Assembly (NCBI GenBank): GCA_014529385.2
Contig: CM043949.1
Coordinates: 144,721,850-144,785,849, forward strand
From: Adiantum capillus-veneris
Lineage: Eukaryota > Streptophyta > Polypodiopsida > Polypodiales > Pteridaceae
Reading direction: 5' to 3'
DNA length: 64,000 nucleotides
Part shown: positions 44,800 to 56,910 of the stretch, in pieces
Layout: every line of letters begins with the position of its first letter
How positions within the stretch are numbered: the stretch's first letter is position 1
Made by a program: the position numbers and the translations under genes
Notes under the pieces: model-generated
What the model was told of the DNA's origin: nothing
Seen by the model: the letters and a program-made list of their open reading frames with translations, nothing else
The model's database searches: none

Positions 44800-47076
44800 G
44801 AACTAGGATGCACGTGATATCTCCTTGTACTCAAACGCACAAAGAGAGGGGAATGCAAGATAGCCACACACACCAAACACAAACATTCACCACGCAGAGA
44901 GAGCTAAAGAGCACAAATCAACTTGAGCAACTCAGTCTTAGCCTTAAAGACTATATGCACACAAAGTTTGATGAGAAATAGAGAGACAACACAAAACTTG
45001 ACCTTGTTGCCAATACACAAATTGTCTTAGGGTCACGGGAGCCCTCTCACCGAGCACCCTCTTACAATTGACCTTTTAGGCAAACAATTCAACAAGCCCT
45101 CAAACCACCAAGCATGAAATGGCACAACAAACTTCAAGGACAATATACCTTCAACCACCTGATGAGCCAACTTATCAAGTCAATTTGGAGAGAAGAGTCG
45201 TAGTTGCAGCATACAATTGCACCCAAAACTATGAATCTTATTTATGGACAAAATTAGGCTACAAGTGTGATTGCAGAGTATAGTATCACTCCACTCCTTT
45301 AGATGGCATAACTAACTTCAAGCTTCTCCATGCACCTATGTGTAATGATGGAATAGAGCACTCACGATGCACACACTCTACACAACTAGGCTTGAAGAGT
45401 GGTGTGTTATGTGTTGAGAATGGTGTGGTGTAGTGTGATCATGTGATGATTTACTAGGTAGAGAAGGGCTCTATTTATAGGTTTTAGAAGCCCCGATTAG
45501 GATTAGGCCTAATCAAGTTTATTTGAAGGAATAAAAGATTATGCATTTTTATTTTTTTTTAATGAGGGTGGGTCTCTCTTGTCCTTTGAGTCACATGGAT
45601 GTGGGCTCAATGGAAGAGAATTATTGAGGATGAAAGGAGAGAGGATTGAGTGAATAATTTGGGAGTGCCTACTCTAGTAGGGGTGCATTTTACAATAAGG
45701 TTAGTGGTTAGTAGTTAGTAATTATCACTACAAAATATTTACAAAATCATTCACCAAATGGTGAGATATATGATGAGAAAAGTTAGAGAAGGGATGATCT
45801 TGTAAAGAGAGGTTGAAGCTTTGGAGAAGTTGACATTCACCTCTTTACAGCACCGGTAGAAGAAGCGGTCAGCATGGCGAAGTAACGCGTGTCGATGAAG
45901 CTATGTTATCTTCAAACCTTGGAAAATTCATGATAAAAGCCTTCATTTGCAGAGGTTATTCTTGGATTTTTGCTGATTTTTTGAATTTCTTTACAAAGAT
46001 GAGGAGAGTATGGTAATATGGACATATATGTAGAGAGAAAGGGGGACACATAGGGTGTAGAAATGGAGGATGAAGGCTATGGAGGTGTGAGAGATGTGGA
46101 AATGGTGAAGAGGGTGAATTAGGACATGGGAGTTGCAGGTTTGGGAGTGGGAAGGAGAGGGAGGAGTGTGTGTGAAAGAGGAAAATGATAAAGTGGAAGA
46201 GGGAGTGTGGCTGCATAGCATGGGCAAAGTGGGGTCCACCAATAAAATCATAGCTCATAGCTCGTAGCTCAAACAGATATGAAAACATTTGAGGTGAAAG
46301 TTCAGCTCACGAGCTACAACTTTTGTTTGTATCACCTTTTCAAATTCGGGGAGCATGTGATCTTTAAAAAATCAGCAAAACCGACTGTTTTTTCCACTGC
46401 ACAAGGTCCTTGTGAGGTCCTTCTTTGAATGATTCTTTTGAATACCTCCAAGAGTGAGCTCCCCATGGTGCATGCATGCATACTACATACCCTTGACCTT
46501 ATTTGGTAGGTCTATAATTGAAGATATTGTTGAGATTATGATATAACTGAATAGTATAACTAAGAAAATCAAATATTGAAGGGTCTTAAAGAATATGTAC
46601 ATGTCAAATATAAATAATATAGGTAAAAAAAATATAAAGGGGTTAAAATAAATCTCTCTCATTATAAGTCTACAATAAAAAGATGAATATTTTTTGTGGT
46701 CTAATTTATGAGAGTAATAGAGAATAGATGTAGGAAGGAAAAAATCACAATAGTGAAAAAATATACACATAAATAGAACTAGTTTTTTTGGATTTTTGTT
46801 GGGATGGAGTTACACCAAAAATAAGAGAAGCTTGCATGAAATTATTTTTATATGGAATAAAGAGTATACAAAATGGTAAGAAAAAATATGGTAATGGTGA
46901 GTCAATGTACATAGCATAAATAACACACGCCTAAGTATAAATATTTAAATAAATACCAAAATAATTATGAAAAATCCTTATATTTAGGCCCTATATACAA
47001 TGAAATATTTACACACAAATGGGCCATAATATACTTATATTTTATATTTTTTTGGCTCAACTAACCCAGTGACTAG
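44800..47076. other. Non-coding stretch, no gene recognised
   Basis: A/C-rich then AT-rich sequence. A TATA-like CTATTTATAGG occurs near 45,470 on the plus strand, so part of it may be an unrecognised LTR. Short frames at 45,956-46,288 and 46,483-46,770 are low complexity. Confidence 0.5.
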
Positions 47077-47389
47077 CTAATTGAGGATTTTTAAGAAGAT
47101 ATGGGAAAAGTCCCCTAACTCACACACGCCTATGTACAGTGAAATGGTAGGAATAACCAAAATGTTTGATTGATTTGATAGGGTGAGGTAGCTTACTATG
47201 GCAATTATGGAAAGCCGAAAAACGGCTATCAGTAGCTTTTGAACCTTGAATTTCAATGGTGAGTAGAATGGATGGCCCTTTATATCTGGTCTTCTTTTTG
47301 CAGGGCTCTTCCTTTTGGTGAGACTCTTCCCCTTGGAAGGACTCTTCTTGGCATGTCTCTTCTTTGTAGGATTCTTCTTCTTGTGATCC

Positions 47390-49500
47390 TGTAAGATTTC
47401 CATTTTCGAAAACCATAAAAATTGTACAAAGCTTGTAAAACTAACTCGAAAACCACTGTTGAATGATTCAATCATGGCTGATATTGGTATTTTTGGAATC
47501 ATAATCAGAGCTTTACTATGGTTAGTAATTATCAGAATCAGAATCCGATAAAATCTGGAAAAGTTACAGGCCTTGAAAGGTTACACTACGAATTCAATTA
47601 GTTAATAAAAATTGGATGGTTTCAGTAATTATTACTAACAAAGACTTTCCTATCCTAAGGTTCTAGAATTAACTGATATTCTAATTTTCATCATTAAAAA
47701 TTAGTAAAATTAGTCAAAATCAATTCTGGAAGCTGAGGGGACAGTGTGGAGTTGTGGGAACCTGCCCGGGGCAGATATAGCAGTAGGTGGCGCTACCTAG
47801 AAGCTGGGGGCTTGCTTCAGGTGCCAGAACCTGCTAGGAACAGCCCGGGGCCCAGAAAAACTGTAAAAAGATCCCCTTTCCTTCATAAAAATTTAGACGC
47901 GGAGCCTTGGCACATTCTGTCTCATCTAGAGAGACCGCTACGCAGAAATCACTAGAGATCAAGCTCTAGTTGGTTAATTAAACGGGAATAGGCTTAATCT
48001 TTCTTAATTAGCAAAGCTAGGTTAGCCTATTTTCTTAATAAATTGAAGATTAATCCTATGTATACTCTCTTAATTAAATATTCTGTGCTACTGATTATTG
48101 TGATTAAGCTTAGGGATATTAAGCTATTTAATTATTATATCATATTAGGACTGAAATTATCCATTTTAACTATAAATTAATGGCTTTTATACTAATTAAG
48201 TTTAGATTAAGTTGAGATAATAATCAAAGTTGTGTTAGACTATCATTATGCTAGGAGAATTATCTTATAATATTTTGAGTAATTTTCATAATTAATTAAG
48301 CAGAATTACACTGTTTTTGAGAGAAAAATAAAGGGTAAAATGATCAAATTGATTCTAAATGATTTAAGATAACTATCATTCATTAATCACATCTTAGGAA
48401 ACCGGTGATAATCATTTTAACCTCAGATATTTAGTTTACCTAATTATCTTAGCAGAATTACACTGTTTTTAGGACAAATTAAAAGGGGGAAAATAGCAAA
48501 TTGATTCAAACTACTTTGATTTATTTATTAGAGGTTAATTACATCTTAGGAAACTAGTGATAATTATGTTAACCTCAAATAATGATTTTATCTAATTATC
48601 TTAGTAGAATTACACTATTTTTGAGACAAATTAAAAGGGGGAAAATTGATTTAAAATACATTTAGTTATTTATTAGAGGTTAATTACATCTTAGAAAAAC
48701 CTTGATAATTATGTTAATCTCAGATAGTTAGTTTACCTAATTCTTTCAATAAAATTACATTATTTTTAGGGGAAAATAAAAGGGAGAAAACAATAAATTA
48801 ATCCAAAAACCTTTGAGATAATTGTCAGAGGTAGAACACACCTTGAAAAATCTATGATAAATATCCTAACCTCAGATAAATAGTTTAAATACTTATCTTC
48901 ATTAAAAGTAACCAATTTTGTGTATAAAATAGACAAAGGAAATTAGTAAATGATTTTATCTAATTACCAAATAAATACCCGAGGTCCAAAATCACTATTG
49001 AAGGTTGGTAAAATTACCTCAACATAAATGGTTGGTATAACCAATTACTATCAGCAATATTTTGCCTGAATTAGACCATAAGTATAGGAGGGAAAGGTTA
49101 TAAATCAAATTTATGAAAATTCCTAAAGATAGAACATAACAAATTACATTTAGGGTGAGTAATCCATTAGCAGATACAAATTATAATTTACTAAGGTTAA
49201 ATATAAAATATTCATGGAATATAAACTAAGGAGAAACCTAGTTAAATAGCTTCCCTAATTAAATGGTAATTATGGGAAATTACTTATACATTAGGAAGTG
49301 AATGGGGTATAGGAGGGCCTCTTTATTTGGCAATTTAAGGGAATGCTTAAATCTTAAGCCAAGTTTGACCAATCCTAAAAGAGAGGGCAAAAAGACCTAT
49401 GCTGATATTTTTTAAAAAGCCATTTCCATATTTTGAATTTGAAAATGGTTTATTTAGTAACCCAAAAGAGAGGGGGGTAAATGAATTTTCAAATGTTTTT
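47390..49500 (+). repeat. Long LTR G, plus orientation (right end not fixed)
   Basis: Starts TGTAAGATTTCCATTTTC at 47,390 and is related, inverted, to the LTR ending at 63,529. Shared blocks include GTTTTCGAAAACC-type text near the start, a GGAGCCTTGGCA block near 47,900 (63,000 in the other copy), CTCTAGTTGGTTAAT, and an array of about 150-bp repeats. No purine tract precedes it, so it may be a 5' or solo LTR. The right limit is uncertain. Confidence 0.6.
48290..48960. repeat. Tandem array of about 150-bp units in LTR G
   Basis: The landmark (C/T)AGAATTACACT(G/A)TTTTT recurs at about 48,301, 48,453, 48,605 and 48,750, followed each time by AATTAAAAGGGGGAAAA-like text and CTTAGGAAAC...GATAATTATG. 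The period is 145-152 bp. A fifth, diverged unit begins near 48,905. Confidence 0.85.
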
Positions 49501-49607
49501 TTTCCACCCCTCTTCTCTCTCTCACTTAGAACTCATTAAAGGAGGCACTTTTTAGCCCCCTGCCAGAAAAAGTAGATTTTTCACATTCTCTCTCTAAATT
49601 GTGAGCC

Positions 49608-49610
<3 letters not shown>

Positions 49611-49655
<45 letters not shown>
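49611..49655. repeat. (TC)n microsatellite
   Basis: About 45 bp of TC. Confidence 0.98.
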
Positions 49656-49659
<4 letters not shown>

Positions 49660-49685
49660 TTCTCTTTCCCCCTTTTTCTCTCATG

Positions 49686-50060
49686 TCACTTCCTCTTCCA
49701 ACCATTAAGGAACATTCTTGGCTGTCTCTGATTACCATATCCATTTCGCCTAGGTGTGACATAAGTATGATCATTAAAAAAAATGTCACATGAGGCAAGC
49801 TCAGAGGACTGACAACCAACATAGAGCAATTTGCCAAGCTCAGAGTGGATGGCCTCAAAAGTTCTAGTGAAGGACTCTATTGGCTCCCACTCTACAAAAT
49901 CGGATGGAAAAACATATGTAAGCATGAACAAAAATCAATGGAAATCCTACAGTCATCAAAAGAAACGCACAAGTGTTTCAGGACAACCTACTCCCCTATT
50001 CATGCTCACAAGCATGACACAGACAACATACTTGTCATCCGGCGACACGACTAACCCGTA
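49686..50060 (-). pseudogene. Unidentified coding fragment (possibly F-box-associated/beta-propeller type)
   Basis: Minus-strand text: VVSPDDKYVVCVMLVSMNRG and VGCPETLVRFF, a stop, then FPSDFVEWEPIESFTRTFEA and HSELGKLLYVGCQSSELASC, then DIFFNDHTYVTPRRNGYGNQ. It ends in a GA microsatellite. The pattern reminds me of plant F-box-associated beta-propeller proteins, but this is a weak impression. Confidence 0.3.
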
Positions 50061-50589
50061 GGTGCACAGAGGCAATCTTGTTAGCTTGTCAGGCTGAGAC
50101 CGACCTACACATACGCACTTCTATGATGCATCAATCACTAATCCTTGTTAACTCCAACCCACTATATCCCTTAATGCTCATAACACCGTTTACACATCAA
50201 ATGAACTCAGAATCGCTTCAAACTTGCTAGGCACCATCCTCTCACTAGGATACACGTACTTATAAGTCCAATCTCACCAGATTTTAACCCTAGTTATCTC
50301 GAATACAGTCGCGATAGACTCACAAGTCATAATCTAAAAGTGTGTGAAACCTAAGTCTATGTGTATCTATGCATAGCTTATCTCTCCCTCGTTCCATAAA
50401 GTACTTGATGTTGAAAATGGACACTGTTTGTGCTATTTACAAGCAAAACAAGCTCGTGGAAGGATCGCTCGCGAACAGCTCGAAGATGCGAATGCGTGGC
50501 GTGGGCGCGTACTCTAGGAGAGGCTACCGCGATGGTGTGGTCTCTCTGACAATCCGGTGAGGGAGATGAGCATAGCGACGAGGATAAGA

Positions 50590-50639
<50 letters not shown>

Positions 50640-50911
50640 ACCCGTACGACGCAGAATTAATAAAAAATAATGTTATTCAAAAATGGTTCTAAGGTGACTT
50701 TTATACTTTAGTCACCTTAGCTCAAAATGTGGGGTTTTAATTGAGTTCTACTCATCATAATTACAAAGTGGAAACTCATTGCGTCCTGACCAACTAATAA
50801 ATCTATACATAATCCAAACAATTGGATAAAGACGGTAGACATCATTGGCATTACAAAGGGGATTTGATAATCATTACAAAGGGAACTTATACCACTGTTG
50901 GGATCCAACAC
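50060..50911 (-). repeat. LTR H, minus strand (lower boundary not fixed)
   Basis: On the minus strand it starts TGTTGGATCCCAACAGTGG at 50,911, directly after the purine tract AGGAGGGGGGGAG. A TATA-like AAAGTATAAAAG lies near 50,700. A TC run occupies 50,592-50,637. It carries a partial copy of the palindrome found at 54,375 (GTCGCGATAGACTC near 50,308). Confidence 0.5.
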
Positions 50912-50926
50912 TCCCCCCCTCCTAGT
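50912..50926 (-). other. Polypurine tract before LTR H
   Basis: Minus-strand TAGGAGGGGGGGAG just before the LTR start and 33-47 bases after the stop of the upstream reading frame. Confidence 0.7.
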
Positions 50927-50958
50927 TCATGTCTACCACGACATGACTTGCAGTGTCT

Positions 50959-53900
50959 TCAATGTCTTTGTCTTTCTTCCTGGTTTATTTGATGTAGAAA
51001 CGCATCGTATCTCATAGATTCGCTCGCCATTAATGAGCCAAATTTTTTTGACTTGTATATGAAGAAGCCGGTGTAAAATGCTTCTTCGAATGTCTGGAGA
51101 TGGTAGCTGGGCAAAAACATGAGCCGTCTGAAGTATGCGTACAAAACTGGCTCTGTAGGTGGCCCACTTAGATCATATGATAGCTCTGATATGTTTCTTT
51201 CCGTATTCATGAACTCTGAACTCCAAATTTCTGAAAACGCTGTTAGACAGGCCAAAAACATCCGAACTATTTTACGAAGCATTTTGCAGGACAGGTCGGG
51301 AGAGCCTCCGAATTCCGCAATGGCGCCCTGAAGGGTTTTCACCATGTAAGAACCTGATATTCTCTCTCCTTCGGCCGGTCCTGGAAAAATTGGATAATTC
51401 ATCCATGTGGGATTTCTGCTTTGTAAGGCTTTATGTTGGCTGTAAGTATAATTTCTTAGTGTTGGGAAAAAAGTTCTATCATCTCTGAGCTCAGGTGGTG
51501 CATTGACTAGGTGGATCAGGATGTTAGGATGATCCAAAAGCCATTGACGCCTCCACTTTGGCTGGCGATCTACGATTCTGCTTTGCTGTTCCTAAACCTG
51601 TAATTCTCCTTGAAATAGTGGCACTTGTTCTTCCTTTGCTAGCTGCCATTGATGTGTCAGTGTTTCATATTTCAACAGAGCATAGGGTAACATCGGGGCA
51701 TTACGCTCTTCCTGTAGCTCTGTTGCTGTCTTGCCTTATCTGGAGAGTCCTTGTCGCATCTCCTTCTCTAGTTTCATGGCCTTGTACCACATCATATCTG
51801 ACTGCTTTTCCATTTCTTCGGCCAGCTTCGGCTCTTCAAGTTTTGTGACTAAATCTTCGTCTTCTTCTTGGTTGTTGGAGACAACTTGATCATTCTGTGT
51901 ATGTGGAGCCCCATGGTCCTCTGATCCTTCCTCATAGTCATCATCGCCCCCATATAGTTCTTCTAGGCCAGCCAAATCCGTGGCCGCTTGCACCATGTGC
52001 ACCCGCACCTGCCCGTGGGGTTGCCTTGCAGTTTGGATACTTGCAATTTGTGTAGCCACTGTTCTACTATTGATTTGGAGTATTTGAAATTCCATCTCCT
52101 TTTGGGCTACAGCCTCTTCTAACTCTTTTACTCTGTTGTGCAGATTCTCATTTTCTTCCTTGATGGACTTGGAAACGAGGCTTTCTATTTCACTGTCATG
52201 AGCTGGTCCTTGTTGTTGTTCACTTTGTAAGTCCGAGATTTGCCTTTGCAACTGATCCTCAGCTCTAAGTGCAATTTCGGCTATCATTAACCTCTGTTTT
52301 CTTTCCAATTCCAGCTCTCTCTTCAGTGCCTCCACATCTTCTTGCGGTTGGACCACCAATGTTGCTGGTAGCAGCGTTTTTTGTTTCTTTGCTCTTTCTA
52401 TCTCCCTTGCCTGTATGTCCATTACTGTTCTCAAATCCTTCACTTCAATTTGTAAGTCATCAATTATGACTTGTAATGACTGTCTCCAGGGCATCTTGCT
52501 TTTCTGCCACCATCAACCTCTGGATTTGTTCATCTTTGTCATTGACATCTTCAAGAAACACATTGATGGTATCTTCACAAATGGCATTGAAACTTTCTGA
52601 CTCCTGTAAATTTTCTTTGAGGAGGTTTCCTATGCTTTTGAGACCCAAGATCTCAACATCTTTAATGCTGATCAGTTTAAGGTTGTCATATCTTTGCTTT
52701 TGCAACTTCAGAACCTCTTGATGGGTTGTTTCCAATTTCTTTTTGTTTACCCTGTTTTGATCAGCTAACAACTGACTGTGCAGTCTTGTTTGGTTTAGTA
52801 GAGTCTCCATTGACTGTAAATCCAGGTTTATAGTATCTTCTAACTCAATTTCTTGAGAGGAGAAATCTTTTTCTCTTGTCAGATCTACCTCTATGTGCTT
52901 GCCTTTATCAAGGTTTGATATTGTTCCAGTGTTTAGATGGCCATCTGTCCTTTCTTCTTCTTCTCTATTGGGTGGTGTAGGAGTAAGTGCTACTAGAGGG
53001 TCTCCAAGTGGTGCCTACATCGCCTCGTAGAGATATTTCTAGTACAAAACCTTCTAGCATTCTTTCCATCTTTTCTACCTTCTGCAATCTGGTGTTGTTC
53101 TCAATTTTTGATTTTCACTTCTTTAATCTCAAGTTCTCTTCTTCAGCTTTTCTTTCTTCTTCCATCTTTTCCTGTGTACTTCTGGTGACTCTTTCCAACC
53201 TGTGTCCTCCAATGGTGTTAGTAGAGGGAGGTACTCGCCTTTGTGGTCTGTCTTCAATATTCTCTCATAGCACCAGCCAGTCATTCTATTGACGAGCAGG
53301 TGGTAGCTAATCTGCCGCTCCTATGGCACGGTATATCATTCTGGTGAGTACTTCTCCTCCTGCAATGTAATTTGGCTTTTCCTGCTGTAGCTTTGTGACT
53401 TCCTCAAATAGATACGATGCATGATCTATATAGAAATCATGTGTCATTCCCATAGCCCAGGTCATTGTTGTTGAGATGACCCTGTGTGGTGTAGTGTATC
53501 TAGGCGGTCTCTTGTTGTAGCTCAACAAACATTGACTGTATACCTATGTCAGTTCCCTCACTTCAGGGTTCGCTATGAGTTCAAAATACGGTAGTTTGGA
53601 TCTCTGCGGGTATACTATGAGATTCTTCCTTCTTTCTCTCATGTTGGCTCCCTGATCAAACAATTTTAACGCTCCTTTGATGATTTCCTTGGTGATCTGA
53701 ATCTCCATCATCTCATTATCCATGCCTGCAACCCTGCAAGTTCCGTCTTCTTGGATAGTCTCAATTAGTTGTTGTACCCTCTTGAAATCTATCCCCTGGT
53801 GGTAGTGAAACAAAGTTCCATAAGCCAACTTTCTTCAGCCATGATCTTTGAGGTGATCTTTTCAGGTAGTTTTCTACCTCCTTGGGGATCATTACTGTGT

Positions 53901-54096
53901 CCACTAAATTTCCTTTTTCATCCACATAGGAACCTTGGTAGATTTGGAAAGTTGTTGCATGTTGCACTTCTGCAGGTATCCATGTGGCTACTGGCTTTAA
54001 TGAATTGTGTAGAAGTGTATAGGGTATTGCACCCTCCGTTGCCAGGTTCTTGCCTTTTCTTTTTCCCGGAGAAGCATCCATGGATCCTGTATCCAC
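50959..54096 (-). pseudogene. Large unknown coiled-coil protein of an LTR element
   Basis: Minus-strand pieces connect end to end: 54,096-53,830 (MDASPGKRKGKNLA, QIYQGSYVDEKGNLVDTVMI), a frameshift near 53,825, 53,828-53,547 (YHQGIDFKRVQQLIETIQED, ITKEIIKGALKLFDQGANMR), one TAG, then 53,543-53,307 (VISTTMTWAMGMTHDFYIDH). Broken acidic/basic text follows, then strong coiled coils at 52,460-52,810 and 51,736-52,494 (EDVEALKRELELERKQRLMI, ENENLHNRVKELEEAVAQKE) and a C-terminal globular part at 50,959-51,537 (HKALQSRNPTWMNYPIFPGP, ELSYDLSGPPTEPVLYAYFR). The intact protein would be near 1,000 residues. The stop is about 35 bp from a purine tract and LTR, so it appears to be the last gene of an LTR element. 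I recognise no family; plant mobile-domain proteins are one possibility. Confidence 0.6.
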
Positions 54097-54099
54097 AAG

Positions 54100-56734
54100 T
54101 AATGGTTAATGTATAAACATAGTACCTCTTTTCTAAATTGATTATCACTTAAGCATGCATCTAGTTGAGCCATCTTAGTCCCAAGAGGAGTTACTGAAAA
54201 TTTTTAGCAGATAGACAAGTCCTTTTAGAGTTCGACTCTGACGGCTTCGAATTAATGCTGTTAATAAAGGAGAAAGTGTCCAAATGCTTTGAAACTTTGT
54301 GTGGTACATGTGCATAGGGTATCCAAACTTTCCATAGGGTTAAGTTTCATAATCATGCCAAGTTCACACTTTGCCGAGTCTATCGCGATAGACTCGCTAT
54401 CTTCTCATAGGGGAGTTATTCTTCACATGTGACTTCACACTCAGATTCCTCATGGCCTATATATGAACTGATCCCATTTCCATCTCAAATGGATGTCAAG
54501 TGATCCCCTATTGGATCAACTTTCATTTCTTCAGAATCCCTCCAAGGAGTTTTGGTCTATCTCCTTCTTTTTTGTTGTTTTGGGCTCAAACTTTGTGGGT
54601 AGCCTTCTTGCACCATGTTGAAGCCAACTGTTGATTCCAGTTTTTGATCAAATGTCCCTGTGTCATTCTGCTTAGTCTATCGCGATAGGCTCGGAGTTAT
54701 GCTCCAATTACCCTCTTTTTTTATCTGTGGTCCATTGTCTGCCTTCTTCTAGTTGATATAAGTTCCCTTGGCCTCTCACATGTGCATCTAGACTTTATAT
54801 GTCCTTGATATTGTCCTCCTTTAACTCTGAGCCGTCTTTCCAGTCTATCTCCCCTTACCTTAAGAGTCCATCTTGTTTCAAATTTGGTGTATTGCCTTCA
54901 TATACTGTCATAAGCCTGTCCCTGGGAGGATTTTTGAAAAGGGCCTCCCCAAGATAGATTAATAAGTCTATCGTGATAGACTCATAAATTTGTCAAAATG
55001 GAGAAATATTTGCAATTTTACTTGATACCTGGGTTTAATAGGCCTAGTTAGTCCCATTGGTTAAGTCAAAATCAATTTTCCCCTTTTTCCATGTGTATTG
55101 GTGAGTCTATCCCAATAGACTCACTAAGTTGTCATTTTTCCCTGTTTTTGTAGTTTGTTAGTTCCCCTGATGTTAGTAGGCTCTCCTAGACACACACAAT
55201 AAGTCTTAATCAATTTCAAAAAGTGTACTCCCTGTTGGTAGTGCTTAGCTGTCTCTGGAGTCGGAGTAGACCACTTAGGTGATGGTCGCCGTACTTTCTG
55301 GTCATTGTATGACTCGGGCTGATGAACTTTCTTTCCTTTTGACCTTCCGTCGGAGTAGTCGGTTGTTCTTTTGGTGCTTACGTCACCAAGAACGATCATT
55401 TGGACGCTTTTCTAGCCTGTTGTTGACGTTTATCCTCGTGCAAATGCTTCTTCTTGAGTGAAAACATTCCCACTCGTAGTTGACATCCTTAGGATGTACC
55501 CTGTCAAATTTGGTGTCATTTGGTCACTTGGTTGGCCTGTTAGAGCTTTGTGACGCTTTGCGCAGTCTTTGTCAAATAGAGGCTCTCAGTCTAGCTTGGA
55601 TTAACTTTTTCATGGTCTAATCCTTCGGTTGGTTTGTCGAGGTTATTGGCCTGCTACCTATGAGTTTTGGCTCATTTCCGATCACCTTGGGTCAGCTGCC
55701 CTTCTACAGGCCCTATGAAATTAGGGTTTTTTGGGATGCTCCTTCTGCGCTATCCGGAGTCATAGGTTTGTTCCCTAAGCTATAGGCATTGTGCCTTTCA
55801 ATTTTGGTTCCATTTGGTGGCCTCTAGGTCTTCCTAACAACCGGTCTACACTATGTGTGCACAAGTTGTGATAGTGGTGCTGGCGAGGTTTTGCGACTAA
55901 CTGAAGTAAACAACACTTGGAGTCAGTGTTGACGAGCATACCTCTCATATCTGATGTTGATCTAGTGACCGTGCACGATGGATGAGCTCCTAGAAGTCTC
56001 AAATGCTGTAGGGAGCTCTCTCTCTCTCACAATGGAAAATGAGTCAAATGAGAGATTTCTTGCCTAGCCTCCCTATATGTGATCGAGGCTCTGACATGAA
56101 ATTTTTCCATCTTTTACCTGTGGCCATAAATTTTCGCGAGATGCGATTTAGGCTCGCAAATTTCCTGATTTGGACCTCGTTTGCTCCAGTTCTACAATTT
56201 TTGCAGATTTCTCCTTTTGGAGGTCCCGTCATGACGGTGGCCATTTTTGCCCTGTCAAATTTGCACTCCATATTTTTTCTGTGTCTTCTTTACCTTCCTT
56301 TGATCAGGCATCTCTTCTGTTGTGTTTTTATCTGGATTATGGATTTTTTCTATATTTTTTGCTAGAAAATGGCTAAAATAAAGCAAATAAATCCCAAAAT
56401 AACCCGAAAATAGCAATTCTAACCTATAAAAATATCAATGAATAGAAAAACACTTTGTAGCTCATTTTTCTCTCGTCTATGTACATTCTCGCTCTCAATC
56501 GTCAACCTTGGCCTATTTTTTTGCTGTTTTCAACGGTTTTTGGCCAGTTTTGACTCGCTTTACAGTATATACACATCCCTAGGGGCCCATATATGATCAT
56601 TTGGTCCCCAATCTTGATTAATTACGAGGGCATATTCTTTTCCCAAAAATCACACAATAAAACGCAAAAATGGTTGAAAAATCAATCACAAACATTGCCC
56701 TCTAATATATGACGTGAGTCCGCATTTGGAATGC
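54100..56734 (-). other. Non-coding, LTR- or leader-like stretch upstream of the coiled-coil gene
   Basis: No reliable gene. The minus-strand frame at 55,124-55,399 (HQPESYNDQKVRRPSPKWST) is of unknown meaning. A purine tract at 56,735-56,749 marks its upper side, so much of it may be an LTR of element J. Confidence 0.4.
54375..55124. repeat. Four dispersed copies of a 20-24 bp palindrome
   Basis: CGAGTCTATCGCGATAGACTCG at 54,375-54,396 is a perfect 22-bp palindrome. Related sites: AGTCTATCGCGATAGGCT (54,674-54,691), AGTCTATCGTGATAGACT (54,965-54,982) and GTGAGTCTAT-CCCA-ATAGACTCAC (55,101-55,124). Spacings are about 296, 291 and 137 bp. Confidence 0.8.
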
Positions 56735-56752
56735 CTCCCCCCCTCCTAGTCA
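56735..56752 (-). other. Polypurine tract of element J
   Basis: Minus-strand GACTAGGAGGGGGGGAG, preceded by TGTCGTCCGGGATGACTC. It closely resembles the tract before LTR H (TGTCGTGGTAGACATGAACTAGGAGGGGGGGAG region). Confidence 0.6.
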
Positions 56753-56910
56753 GAGTCATCCCGGACGACAGGGTATCTTCAAGGGTATGTGCTGTGCATG
56801 GGCATTAAATCATGCTAATGCAGGCCTTGTAAAGTAGCCCTATATGCATGCACAGTCAATGCATTTATAAAAAAATTATGCAGTGTAAGAGGAAGGTATA
56901 AGCGATACGC

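Noticed and set aside
45956-46770. Hydrophobic minus-strand frames
   Set aside because: Low-complexity translations of AT-rich or AG-rich DNA without a start context.
47077-47502. Lysine-rich minus-strand frame
   Set aside because: It crosses the LTR G start at 47,390, so it mixes flank and LTR. The Lys-rich part is an imperfect repeat and no homologue came to mind.
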